Origin: Rikenellaceae bacterium | Lineage (GTDB): Bacteria; Bacteroidota; Bacteroidia; Bacteroidales; Rikenellaceae | Assembly: GCA_015059955.1 (NCBI GenBank) | Contig: SUZK01000008.1 | Location: forward strand, 25,799-89,798 | Length of the DNA: 64,000 bases | Reading direction: 5' to 3' | Shown: positions 44,389 through 53,660 of the stretch, piece after piece | How the letters are laid out: each line of letters begins with the position of its first letter | How positions within the stretch are numbered: position 1 is the first letter of the stretch | Notes under the pieces: model-generated | What the model saw: only the letters and a program-made list of their open reading frames with translations | What the model was told of the DNA's origin: nothing | Database searches by the model: none | Program-made: the position numbers and the translations under genes

Positions 44389-45150
44389 CTATTTATACTC
44401 GCGCGGTTTTAGGTTGTTGAACTGCCATGTACGGTCGCGCTTAAATACGTAGTCCTCAGGCTTGTTCTTGTATATGCGGCTGTAGTCGAAGTAGAAACCC
44501 TTGATTTTGTCGTGGGTCTTCTTCATTAGCGGTATATACTCCACCGAGCGACTCATAATGCGGCTCTCATGGTAGGCATAGCCCTTCGATGCCACAACGT
44601 CGTAGGCGTGCGAGAACATCAGTATATGCCATGGCGACTCCTCCTTAAGTCCTGTCCCCGACGACTCGATAGCGCGTAGTATGCCGTTGAGATGGTTGAA
44701 GTATAGTTGTTCGCGTTGACTATCGCCAAGTGCTCCATAGGCAAATGCCATAAGGTTGAGTACCTTGGGGTTAAATGGGTCTAACTCCATAGCTGCTACA
44801 CCCTGCTCTATGATAGCTTCGAGTTGTCCCACAGTAGGGCTTGTGGGGTTCATCGTACCCACTATTGCGAACATCTCGTCGAGGGCATGGTTCGTGGCAA
44901 AGGGTCGATAGCTATCCTGATAGGCGTAGCCGTAGTAGAGGTAGTAGTACTCCAAGTCAGTAAGTGGCTCGGTGCCGTTTTTGTACTTCAGCATCAGGTT
45001 TGTGTAGTAGTAGGGTGACGAGGTGGCCATGGTCTGGCGTAGGATATCCTCCTCGTCGGGTACACGTGGCTCGCTCTTCACCTCCTGAGCTGTTGCCGAC
45101 ATTGCAGCTACGGTGAGTATTGATAGTAATAGTAAAAGTAGTCGTCTCAT
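44389..45150 (-). CDS. DUF4919 family exported protein
   Basis: A 253-residue protein with a signal peptide (residues 1-21, ending SATAQ). The remainder is helical with TPR-like spacing (TNLMLKYKNGTEPLTDLEYYYLYYGYAY, PFNPKVLNLMAFAYGALGD). It matches DUF4919, a Bacteroidota family of unknown function. It lies 34 bases after dapA on the same strand, so it may be co-transcribed. Confidence 0.78.
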   Translation of the reverse strand: MRRLLLLLLSILTVAAMSATAQEVKSEPRVPDEEDILRQTMATSSPYYYTNLMLKYKNGTEPLTDLEYYYLYYGYAYQDSYRPFATNHALDEMFAIVGTMNPTSPTVGQLEAIIEQGVAAMELDPFNPKVLNLMAFAYGALGDSQREQLYFNHLNGILRAIESSGTGLKEESPWHILMFSHAYDVVASKGYAYHESRIMSRSVEYIPLMKKTHDKIKGFYFDYSRIYKNKPEDYVFKRDRTWQFNNLKPREYK

Positions 45151-45184
45151 AGCGATATTGTTTATTGCAATAAGAACGCCACGA

Positions 45185-46072
45185 CTACTTCAAATCGTAC
45201 GTCGCTATGTCACTTTTAATCTCGGCCATAAGCTCTGCTGTTGCCTCGACAAGTGGCTGGCGTACCTCGTCGCGTGTAATGCCCATCGCGGCACACATAG
45301 CCTTAGCGCCCGTAGGGTTGCCCTCCTTGAAGAGTAGGTTGATAGGCGCAGTAAGGCGCTCCATCTCTCGCTCGGCAGTCTCGATGTCGCCATTCATGGC
45401 TCTGTGTATGCAGTTGCAGAAATCCTTGGCAAAGGCGTTGGCAGCCACAGAGATAACACCCTCGCCACCGCGCTTAATTAGCTCTACGGTAAGGCCATCA
45501 TCACCCGATAGCACGAGGAACTCATCTGGGCGTGCGTCGATGATGCGCTGCATCTGCTCGATACTTCCCGATGCCTCCTTAACGGCTACAATTCGCTTCG
45601 TAGCGTGTGCTAAACGAAGTGTCGTCTCGGCAGTCATGTTAACGCCCGTACGACCAGGAACGTTGTATATTATCACGGGCACTGGTGATGCCTCAGCAAC
45701 GGCCATAAAGTGGCGGTAGATGCCCTCTTGAGAGGGTTTGTTATAGTATGGAACGACGCTTAGTATTGCCACTGTACCCGATAGGTCAAACGTGCGCAGC
45801 TGCTCTACGAGGGCGTGGGTGTCATTACTACCCATACCTGCTACGATGGGCACACGTCCTGCTGTGCGCTCCACGATAAAGCGCAACACCTTGTGGCGCT
45901 CTTCAAGCGATAGCGTCGCTGTCTCGGCAGTAGAGCCGAGGGCGACGATATAGTCAACGCCACCGTTAATGACGTGCTCAACCATGCGAGCTAAGGCGTC
46001 GTAGTCTACCTTGTAGTTGTCAAATGGGGTTATCAGCGCTACGCCTACACCCTTAATCTTACTCTGTACCAT
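45185..46072 (-). CDS. dapA: 4-hydroxy-tetrahydrodipicolinate synthase
   Basis: Condenses pyruvate with aspartate semialdehyde, the first lysine/diaminopimelate-specific step. In the 295 residues the Schiff-base Lys is in IVAVKEASGS, the Tyr relay in VIIYNVPGRTG, and the GSTAETATLS loop is present. It lies 23 bases after ligA on the same strand. Confidence 0.96.
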   Translation of the reverse strand: MVQSKIKGVGVALITPFDNYKVDYDALARMVEHVINGGVDYIVALGSTAETATLSLEERHKVLRFIVERTAGRVPIVAGMGSNDTHALVEQLRTFDLSGTVAILSVVPYYNKPSQEGIYRHFMAVAEASPVPVIIYNVPGRTGVNMTAETTLRLAHATKRIVAVKEASGSIEQMQRIIDARPDEFLVLSGDDGLTVELIKRGGEGVISVAANAFAKDFCNCIHRAMNGDIETAEREMERLTAPINLLFKEGNPTGAKAMCAAMGITRDEVRQPLVEATAELMAEIKSDIATYDLK

Positions 46073-46095
46073 ATATATTAATGTTTTATGGTTGT

Positions 46096-48186
<2,091 letters not shown>

Positions 48187-48194
48187 TTATGTTG

Positions 48195-48202
48195 TAAAGG
48201 TA
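48195..48202 (-). promoter_or_regulatory. -7 promoter box of ligA
   Basis: TACCTTTA on the minus strand, one base from consensus. Confidence 0.45.
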
Positions 48203-48284
48203 CATATTTTGTTTGGAATGACGAAGAAAAATCGAAAAAATAAAAAAAATATTGAGCTTTGTTTGCACATTACTAAAATGTGTT

Positions 48285-48292
48285 TACTTTTG
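48285..48292 (+). promoter_or_regulatory. Promoter of the small acidic protein gene
   Basis: TACTTTTG with TTTG at 48262-48265, spacer 19 bases; it places the start at 48312 rather than the open-frame ATG at 48252. Confidence 0.65.
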
Positions 48293-48311
48293 CGGAAAAT
48301 TTAATGAGATT

Positions 48312-48623
48312 ATGGCAGCAAATAATACGAAGAAACGACTTGTAACAAGCATCCACAACCTCACCGCGGAGCAGCAGGCAGAGGTTAAGGCTCTATATCC
48401 ACTTGGTTTTTCAGAGGTTATGCAGCGCATCGACAAGCCCGATGGCACATTCTTCTGCGTTGTACCCTACGAGACCGAGGACACATACTACTTGGTGAAG
48501 ATTGATGTTAAGGTTGACGATGGCCAGGAGGATGAGAACGATGGTTACTACGATGAGGATGACTTGAAGGGCGCCGATGAGCTTGCAGATGCAGCAGATG
48601 AGCCTTCAGATGATGACTTCTAA
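48312..48623 (+). CDS. Small protein with acidic tail, function unknown
   Basis: A 103-residue protein. Residues 1-70 form a compact mixed fold (SIHNLTAEQQAEVKALYPLG, FCVVPYETEDTYYLVKI). The last 30 residues are almost all Asp, Glu, Gly and Ala, a highly acidic disordered tail. No known domain is recognised, though similar small conserved proteins occur in Bacteroidota. The start is set by the promoter at 48262-48292. A terminator follows 24 bases after the stop. Confidence 0.75.
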   Translation: MAANNTKKRLVTSIHNLTAEQQAEVKALYPLGFSEVMQRIDKPDGTFFCVVPYETEDTYYLVKIDVKVDDGQEDENDGYYDEDDLKGADELADAADEPSDDDF

Positions 48624-48646
48624 TAGTCGACTATATAGAATATTAT

Positions 48647-48684
48647 GTGGCTGTTTGGTTAATACCGAGCAGCCACTTCTCTTT
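48647..48684 (+). terminator. Terminator after the small acidic protein gene
   Basis: GTGGCTG (48647-48653) pairs with CAGCCAC (48670-48676), then TTCTCTTT. Confidence 0.7.
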
Positions 48685-48742
48685 CAGTTTATGTGATTTT
48701 CCCTGTGCTAATTGGTTGATAATTAATGTATTAGTTATTATG

Positions 48743-48837
48743 TTCAACGTCTAAGATTTTTACAGCTTGTAATACGTTGAAAATCAGCGAGTTGAAAAAT
48801 TGGCAAAATAATATTTTTCATATTGCTGAAAATCAGC
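48743..48837. repeat. Short repeats upstream of the beta-barrel gene
   Basis: In this 327-base gene-free stretch TTCAACGT (48743-48750) pairs with ACGTTGAA (48774-48781), and TGAAAATCAGC occurs twice in direct orientation (48778-48788 and 48827-48837). They could be regulator sites for the gene at 48951. Confidence 0.4.
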
Positions 48838-48903
48838 TACTTACAAAGCTGTGTCTGGAAAAATATCTTGCTCTAAAATTTGGCTAACCCTGAGCTCGTA
48901 TAC

Positions 48904-48911
48904 TACCTTTG
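48904..48911 (+). promoter_or_regulatory. Promoter of the beta-barrel gene
   Basis: TACCTTTG with TTTG at 48879-48882, spacer 21; leader of about 37 bases. Confidence 0.6.
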
Positions 48912-48950
48912 CACTAACGAAACAAGAGAAACCAATTAATCACAACTACT

Positions 48951-49535
48951 ATGAGAGAACGAGTACTATTTCTGTTAGCAATGATGACACTTCTCGTGTC
49001 GACAGCAACAGCGCAGGAGAGCAAGACGAAGGTAAAGTATCAAGGCGAGGTATTTGTTGCGGGTGATGTCAACTTCGCAAATATGGTAACCGAGGGTGAG
49101 AAGGTGAGTGCGCGAGATGTCCTTATGTCGGGCGTATCGCTACATACCATACAGGGTATCAAGATTGGCGAGTACGTATCTTTAGGCGTTGGCCTTGGTC
49201 TCGACTTTATTATTGGCGATGCTGATGGCGGTGATGAGACCAATGTTGAGCTTAGCGGCCTGCTTATACCTATATATTTAGATTGCAAGGTCTGGATGCC
49301 AACCAAGGGTCGAGTAAAGCCATTTATCATGGCTGAGGGTGGTGGCTCGTTTGCGATATATCCTCAGACAATAGCGCCTCTATATGGCGCCGGTGTAGGC
49401 TTCAAGGTGGGGAAGTTTTCGATGTCGCTCGGGTATATGCGCGAGGGCTTTAAATTTAGGGATTTCATCGAAGCGGATGATGATCTAAAGTTCTACCAAC
49501 ATAAATTGCAGCTGCGCGTGGGTGTAACCTTTTAG
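48951..49535 (+). CDS. Outer-membrane beta-barrel protein
   Basis: A 194-residue exported protein with signal peptide (residues 1-22, ending STATAQ). The rest alternates polar and hydrophobic residues in strands of about ten (SLGVGLGLDFIIGD, FSMSLGYMREGF) and ends in LRVGVTF, with the terminal Phe typical of outer-membrane barrels. Small porin-like barrels of this class have unknown roles. Followed by catalase 53 bases later. Confidence 0.78.
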   Translation: MRERVLFLLAMMTLLVSTATAQESKTKVKYQGEVFVAGDVNFANMVTEGEKVSARDVLMSGVSLHTIQGIKIGEYVSLGVGLGLDFIIGDADGGDETNVELSGLLIPIYLDCKVWMPTKGRVKPFIMAEGGGSFAIYPQTIAPLYGAGVGFKVGKFSMSLGYMREGFKFRDFIEADDDLKFYQHKLQLRVGVTF

Positions 49536-49588
49536 CAGCGGCACGGTTTTAGCTTGACCAAGAGTATAAACACATAAACATATACTCT

Positions 49589-51097
49589 ATGGACAAGTTC
49601 GACAAGGGCGGTCTTTCATCGGAGAATGGCCGCCCAATTGCTGATAATCAGAACAGCCAGACTGCAGGGGCACGCGGCCCTATGACCATACAGGATACAT
49701 GGCTGATGGAGAAACTCGCGCACTTCGACCGTGAGGTAATCCCCGAACGACGTATGCACGCCAAGGGCTCTGGCGCATACGGCACGTTTACCGTGACACA
49801 CGACATAACACGCTACACGCGAGCCTCGATATTCTCGCATATAGGCAAGCAGACGCCATGCTTCGTGCGTTTCTCGACAGTTGCTGGTGAGCGTGGCGCT
49901 GCCGACGCAGAGCGCGATATTCGCGGCTTTGCGATGAAGTTCTACACCGACACGGGCAACTGGGACCTCGTTGGTAACAACACCCCAGTATTCTTCCTGC
50001 GCGACCCGCTTAAATTCTCCGACCTTAACCACGCCATAAAGCGCGACCCTCATACAGGCATGCGCTCGGCAAATAGCAACTGGGACTTCTGGACGCTACT
50101 ACCAGAGGCGCTCCATCAGGTGACGATAACGATGTCGCCGCGTGGCATACCAGCCTCTTGGCGCAATATGCATGGTTTTGGTAGTCATACATATAGCTTC
50201 TACGATTCGGATAATCGTCGTACGTGGGTGAAATTCCATCTGCGCACCATGCAGGGCATCAAGAACCTTACGGATGCCGAGGCTGCTGATATAATTGCCG
50301 AGGACCGTGAGTCGCACCAGCGCGACCTATATGAGGCCATCGAGCGTGGCGACTACCCACGATGGCAGATGCAGGTGCAGCTTATGAGCGAGGAGCAAGC
50401 ATCAAAATACCATATCAACCCCTTTGATCTTACGAAGGTGTGGTATCATGGCGACTTTCCGCTCTACGATGTGGGTATCTTGGAGCTTAACCGCAACCCC
50501 GAAAACTTCTTTGCTGAGGTCGAGCAAGCAGCATTTAACCCGATGAACATTATCGAGGGAATTGGCCTTTCACCCGACAAGATGTTGCAAGGACGACTGC
50601 TATCGTATGGCGATGCACAGCGTTATCGTCTCGGCGTAAACCACCATCTAATACCCGTGAACAAGCCTCGCTGCCCCTATCATAGCTACCATCGTGATGG
50701 CATGATGCGCACTGACGATAATGGTGGTCGTACGATTGCCTACGAGCCTAATAGCTACGGCGAGTGGCGCGAGAGTCCTCACGCTAAGGAGCCACCGTTG
50801 CCCCTCGTTGGTGAGATGATGAACTATCATGAGCGCGAACTCGATGATGACTACTACACTCAGCCAGGTAAGCTATGGCGACTGATGTCGTCGGTAGATA
50901 AGCAGGCGACGTGCGAGAATACAGCGCGTGCAATGAAGGGTGTTGAGTATTTCATTAAATGTCGACATATACGCAACTGCCATCTTGCTGACCCCGAATA
51001 TGGTGAGGGTGTAGCCATGGCACTCGAAATACCTTTGAGCGAGGCACTTGTTGCTGACGACCCGGCACACCCCGTGTGGGATAGACGTGAGTTATAA
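49589..51097 (+). CDS. katA: Catalase (haem, clade of KatA)
   Basis: Breaks down hydrogen peroxide. The 502 residues contain the distal His57 in [12 protein letters not shown], the distal Asn in VGNNTPVFF, and the proximal Tyr in [14 protein letters not shown]. It has the NADPH-binding short-subunit length. No strong TAnnTTTG box is seen within 50 bases; an oxidative stress regulator (OxyR in Bacteroides) is the usual control but no site could be assigned. The bile-salt-hydrolase-like gene begins 18 bases later. Confidence 0.97.
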   Translation: MDKFDKGGLSSENGRPIADNQNSQTAGARGPMTIQDTWLMEKLAHFDREVIPERRMHAKGSGAYGTFTVTHDITRYTRASIFSHIGKQTPCFVRFSTVAGERGAADAERDIRGFAMKFYTDTGNWDLVGNNTPVFFLRDPLKFSDLNHAIKRDPHTGMRSANSNWDFWTLLPEALHQVTITMSPRGIPASWRNMHGFGSHTYSFYDSDNRRTWVKFHLRTMQGIKNLTDAEAADIIAEDRESHQRDLYEAIERGDYPRWQMQVQLMSEEQASKYHINPFDLTKVWYHGDFPLYDVGILELNRNPENFFAEVEQAAFNPMNIIEGIGLSPDKMLQGRLLSYGDAQRYRLGVNHHLIPVNKPRCPYHSYHRDGMMRTDDNGGRTIAYEPNSYGEWRESPHAKEPPLPLVGEMMNYHERELDDDYYTQPGKLWRLMSSVDKQATCENTARAMKGVEYFIKCRHIRNCHLADPEYGEGVAMALEIPLSEALVADDPAHPVWDRREL

Positions 51098-51115
51098 TAT
51101 AATAAACAACTTACT

Positions 51116-52186
51116 ATGAATAGAATATTTCAAACGCTATTTCTTGCTGCGGCAACCATCTCAGGCAGCACCTACCACTCGGTAGCGTGTACAGGTATAT
51201 CACTCAAGGCTGCCGATGGTAGCTACATCCAAGCACGCACCATCGAGTGGGCATACGGCGCACTCAAAAGCGAGTATGTCATCATCCCGCGTGGAGAACA
51301 TCTTCGCTCATACACACCTACTGGTGCTAACGGCATGGAGTTCACATCGCGCTACGGCGTTGTCGGCTTGGCGGTTGTCGAGAAGGAGTTTATTGCCGAG
51401 GGTATAAATGAGGTGGGACTATCAGCCGGCCTCTTCTTCTTCCCTCGCTACGGTGGATATGAGCAGTACGATGCTCAATATAACGCCTCGACATTGGCCG
51501 ACTTGCAAGTTGTGCAATGGGCTTTGACTCAGTTTGCTACCATCGACGAGCTGAAGCAAGGCATGAAGAATGTACGTGTGGTCGGTTTGGAGAAGACTGC
51601 CGTTGTTCATTGGCGAATTGGCGATGCCTCGGGCCGCCAAGTTGTGATGGAGATTGTCGGCGGCGAGGTGCGCTTTTTCGAGAATACGGTGGGCGTTCTC
51701 ACCAATGCCCCAGGCTTCGAGTGGCAGCTGGCAAACCTCGAGAACTATGTTAACCTGCGCCCTGGTAGTGCCGACAATTACAAAATAGGCGACGTCCTGC
51801 TCCAGCCACTCGGCGGCAGCTCGGCAATGTTGGGTCTTCCGGGTGACTTTACACCCCCGTCACGTTTTGTGCGTGCCGCCTTCTTCCGAAACTCTGCACC
51901 TCAGCGCGCCAATGGTCACGATACGGTGTTGCAGGCATTCCATATACTCAACAACTTCGATGTGCCCATAGCCATCGAAAATCCATCGGAGAAGCAACTG
52001 CCAAGTGCTACACAGTGGACATCGGCCATAGACCTCACGTCGCGCAAAGTATACTACAAAACGGCATACAATAATACGATACGTTGTATTGACCTTGCTG
52101 AGATTGATTTTCAAAGAGTTAAATATCAATCTCTACCGCTCGATAAAGTTCAGAGTCAGCCAATCGAGTATATAAAAGTAGGGTAG
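51116..52186 (+). CDS. Choloylglycine hydrolase family protein (bile salt hydrolase-like)
   Basis: An Ntn-hydrolase of 356 residues. The signal peptide ends at VA, exposing Cys25 (ACTGISLKA) as the N-terminal nucleophile, so export and maturation are coupled. Other family residues: VGLSAGLFFFP, TNAPGFEWQLANL, and a final SRKVYYKTAYNN strand with the conserved Arg nearby. Gut Bacteroidota homologues deconjugate bile acids; penicillin acylase activity is an alternative. It lies 18 bases after catalase, so the two are probably co-transcribed. Confidence 0.88.
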   Translation: MNRIFQTLFLAAATISGSTYHSVACTGISLKAADGSYIQARTIEWAYGALKSEYVIIPRGEHLRSYTPTGANGMEFTSRYGVVGLAVVEKEFIAEGINEVGLSAGLFFFPRYGGYEQYDAQYNASTLADLQVVQWALTQFATIDELKQGMKNVRVVGLEKTAVVHWRIGDASGRQVVMEIVGGEVRFFENTVGVLTNAPGFEWQLANLENYVNLRPGSADNYKIGDVLLQPLGGSSAMLGLPGDFTPPSRFVRAAFFRNSAPQRANGHDTVLQAFHILNNFDVPIAIENPSEKQLPSATQWTSAIDLTSRKVYYKTAYNNTIRCIDLAEIDFQRVKYQSLPLDKVQSQPIEYIKVG

Positions 52187-52243
52187 TGTGGAGCTAAGTA
52201 TTAGTTTTGCTTATAGCTATATAATTATATAATTTAGCAATTT

Positions 52244-52275
52244 TTTGGAAGTGCGAAATATTATTACGATATTTG
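52244..52275 (+). promoter_or_regulatory. Promoter of the small winged-helix gene
   Basis: TTTG at 52244-52247 and GATATTTG at 52268-52275, spacer 20. Confidence 0.5.
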
Positions 52276-52314
52276 CATCAGCAAAAGAGAAATAAACTAA
52301 TAATAATTGATACT

Positions 52315-52494
52315 ATGGAGACAAAAGCAAAGGTATTGGCTACAATGAAGGAGGCAGGTGAGCCTCTAAACGCAGGTAAGATTGCAGAGCTTAGCGGCAT
52401 CGACCGTAAGGAGGTTGACAAGGCTATGAAGCAGCTCAAGGACGAGGGCGCTATCGTATCGCCCGTGCGTTGCAAGTGGGAGCCTGCAAAGTAG
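52315..52494 (+). CDS. Small winged-helix protein
   Basis: A 59-residue protein that is nearly all one helix-turn-helix: [20 protein letters not shown] then [20 protein letters not shown] and a wing [13 protein letters not shown]. It could be a DNA-binding protein or a replacement for a regulatory domain. The ATG at 52315 is preferred because the promoter ends at 52275. Conserved small proteins of this type are annotated as transcriptional regulators. The target is unknown. Confidence 0.75.
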   Translation: METKAKVLATMKEAGEPLNAGKIAELSGIDRKEVDKAMKQLKDEGAIVSPVRCKWEPAK

Positions 52495-52514
52495 GGTAGT
52501 AACCCATATTAGAC

Positions 52515-52552
52515 GATGAGCGGCACTCTGTGAGGGTGTCGCTTATCTTATT
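52515..52552 (+). terminator. Terminator after the winged-helix gene
   Basis: GATGAGCGGCACTC (52515-52528) pairs with GGGTGTCGCTTATC (52534-52547) over 14 bases including three G-T pairs, then TTATTT. It lies between convergent genes. Confidence 0.65.
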
Positions 52553-52558
52553 TAAGCA

Positions 52559-52867
52559 CTACTCTAAGTAGTGCACTGTAATGCCCTTTGACTCAGCGTA
52601 TGCAATCTCTTTACGTGTGCTCTCGCCGATGTAGCCACCAACGTTGATTACCACAATCTCGTCGGCCATATCTATCTTGTGTAGGTGCATATCGTCAAGC
52701 ATCGCCTTCGTACCCTCTGTCCATACCTCATCGTCGCCACTATGACCAAACAGGCCCACCGATATAACGATGTTGCCATCGAGCGTAAGTCGCTTTTGTG
52801 TCTCGATATATTGCTCTTTAAACTTTGTGCTTCCGCAGAGTGTTACCACCTTATACTTCCCAACCAT
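52559..52867 (-). CDS. Nucleoside 2-deoxyribosyltransferase-like small protein
   Basis: A 102-residue Rossmann-like protein similar to the DUF4406 / nucleoside 2-deoxyribosyltransferase superfamily. TLCGSTKFKEQYIETQ is the typical first loop, and EIVVINVGGYIGESTRKEIAYA matches the conserved strand-loop that binds nucleotides. A catalytic Glu may be in ESTRKEI. Function is unknown, probably nucleotide handling. A TATCTTTA box lies 30 bases upstream. Confidence 0.7.
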   Translation of the reverse strand: MVGKYKVVTLCGSTKFKEQYIETQKRLTLDGNIVISVGLFGHSGDDEVWTEGTKAMLDDMHLHKIDMADEIVVINVGGYIGESTRKEIAYAESKGITVHYLE

Positions 52868-52896
52868 AGTTATAAATTATGTTTGCAATTTGAGCG

Positions 52897-52904
52897 TAAA
52901 GATA
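52897..52904 (-). promoter_or_regulatory. -7 promoter box of the DRT-like gene
   Basis: TATCTTTA on the minus strand, one base off consensus. Confidence 0.4.
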
Positions 52905-52997
52905 GATAATTTATAATAATTTGCTAATATCTCGTCGTTTATCTTTGCTCTTTCATCTTATCTACGCTACCGTTCATCAAAAAAATCGTGAGCGTCA

Positions 52998-53029
52998 TTT
53001 GCTTTTCTCGCACAAAATATCTACATTTG
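52998..53029 (+). promoter_or_regulatory. Promoter abutting the HAD gene start
   Basis: TTTG at 52998-53001 and TACATTTG at 53022-53029, spacer 20. The ATG follows the box by 5 bases, so the message should be leaderless or nearly so. Confidence 0.65.
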
Positions 53030-53034
53030 TCATT

Positions 53035-53634
53035 ATGGAAAAGATTAAAAATGTGGTTTTTGACCTCGGCGGAGTTGTCTTCGCCCGCGACCCTCGTAAG
53101 TTCGAACCTGAGTTTATCAAGTTCTTCTCGTATATTCTACTTCCCCAGATGCCTAAGTTCTGGGAGGAGTATGATCGTGGCGTGGTGAGCTACGACGAGA
53201 TGGTAAAATCCCTTGCCGAGTATAACACCTGCGATGTCGAGTTGGCAGAGAAAAATCTACGTCGCTCGATTCTAACGCAAGAGGCTATTCCCTATACCGA
53301 AGCCCTTATTAGAGCGCTTAAAGATGCTCAATATAAACTTTATGTATTATCCAATATGTCGTTGGAGTTCATCGAGTTCTTGCGCAAGCAACCTGTATAT
53401 AAATATTTTGATGGCGAGGTGGTATCGTGTGAGGAGCACGTCGTGAAACCCGACGCGGAGATATATCGCCGCCTTGTAGCTCGCTACAATTTAAATCCCA
53501 CAGAGACGCTCTTTATCGACGACCGTAAGGGTAATGTCGAGGCGGCTATCAGTGAGGGGTGGCAGGGGTTCCATTTTGATGCCCGCAACCCCAAGGAGAG
53601 CTGCGAGAAGCTCCGTGAGATGTTATTAGAGTAA
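53035..53634 (+). CDS. HAD-family phosphatase (YihX-like)
   Basis: A 199-residue HAD hydrolase. Motif I is NVVFDLGGVV (nucleophile Asp10), motif II LYVLSNMS, motif III Lys in HVVKPDAEIY, and motif IV LFIDDRKGN. The DxG form of motif I and the small helical cap (residues 20-90) resemble alpha-D-glucose-1-phosphate phosphatases such as YihX. This fits its position just before the amylomaltase gene in starch and glycogen metabolism. The start at 53035 is set by the promoter; an open frame extends upstream to 52921 but precedes the -7 box. Confidence 0.85.
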   Translation: MEKIKNVVFDLGGVVFARDPRKFEPEFIKFFSYILLPQMPKFWEEYDRGVVSYDEMVKSLAEYNTCDVELAEKNLRRSILTQEAIPYTEALIRALKDAQYKLYVLSNMSLEFIEFLRKQPVYKYFDGEVVSCEEHVVKPDAEIYRRLVARYNLNPTETLFIDDRKGNVEAAISEGWQGFHFDARNPKESCEKLREMLLE

Positions 53635-53639
53635 ATTTG
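53632..53639 (+). promoter_or_regulatory. -7 box at the HAD stop codon, for malQ
   Basis: TAAATTTG overlaps the HAD stop codon and lies 21 bases before the malQ ATG; it may give malQ an extra promoter. Confidence 0.4.
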
Positions 53640-53660
53640 CAAACTATATATAATAAAGGT

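Noticed and set aside
48252..48311. Upstream start for the small acidic protein
   Set aside because: The promoter boxes at 48262-48292 overlap it, so it cannot be translated from that transcript.
52921..53034. Upstream start for the HAD phosphatase
   Set aside because: Lies before the -7 box and gives a non-conserved extension.
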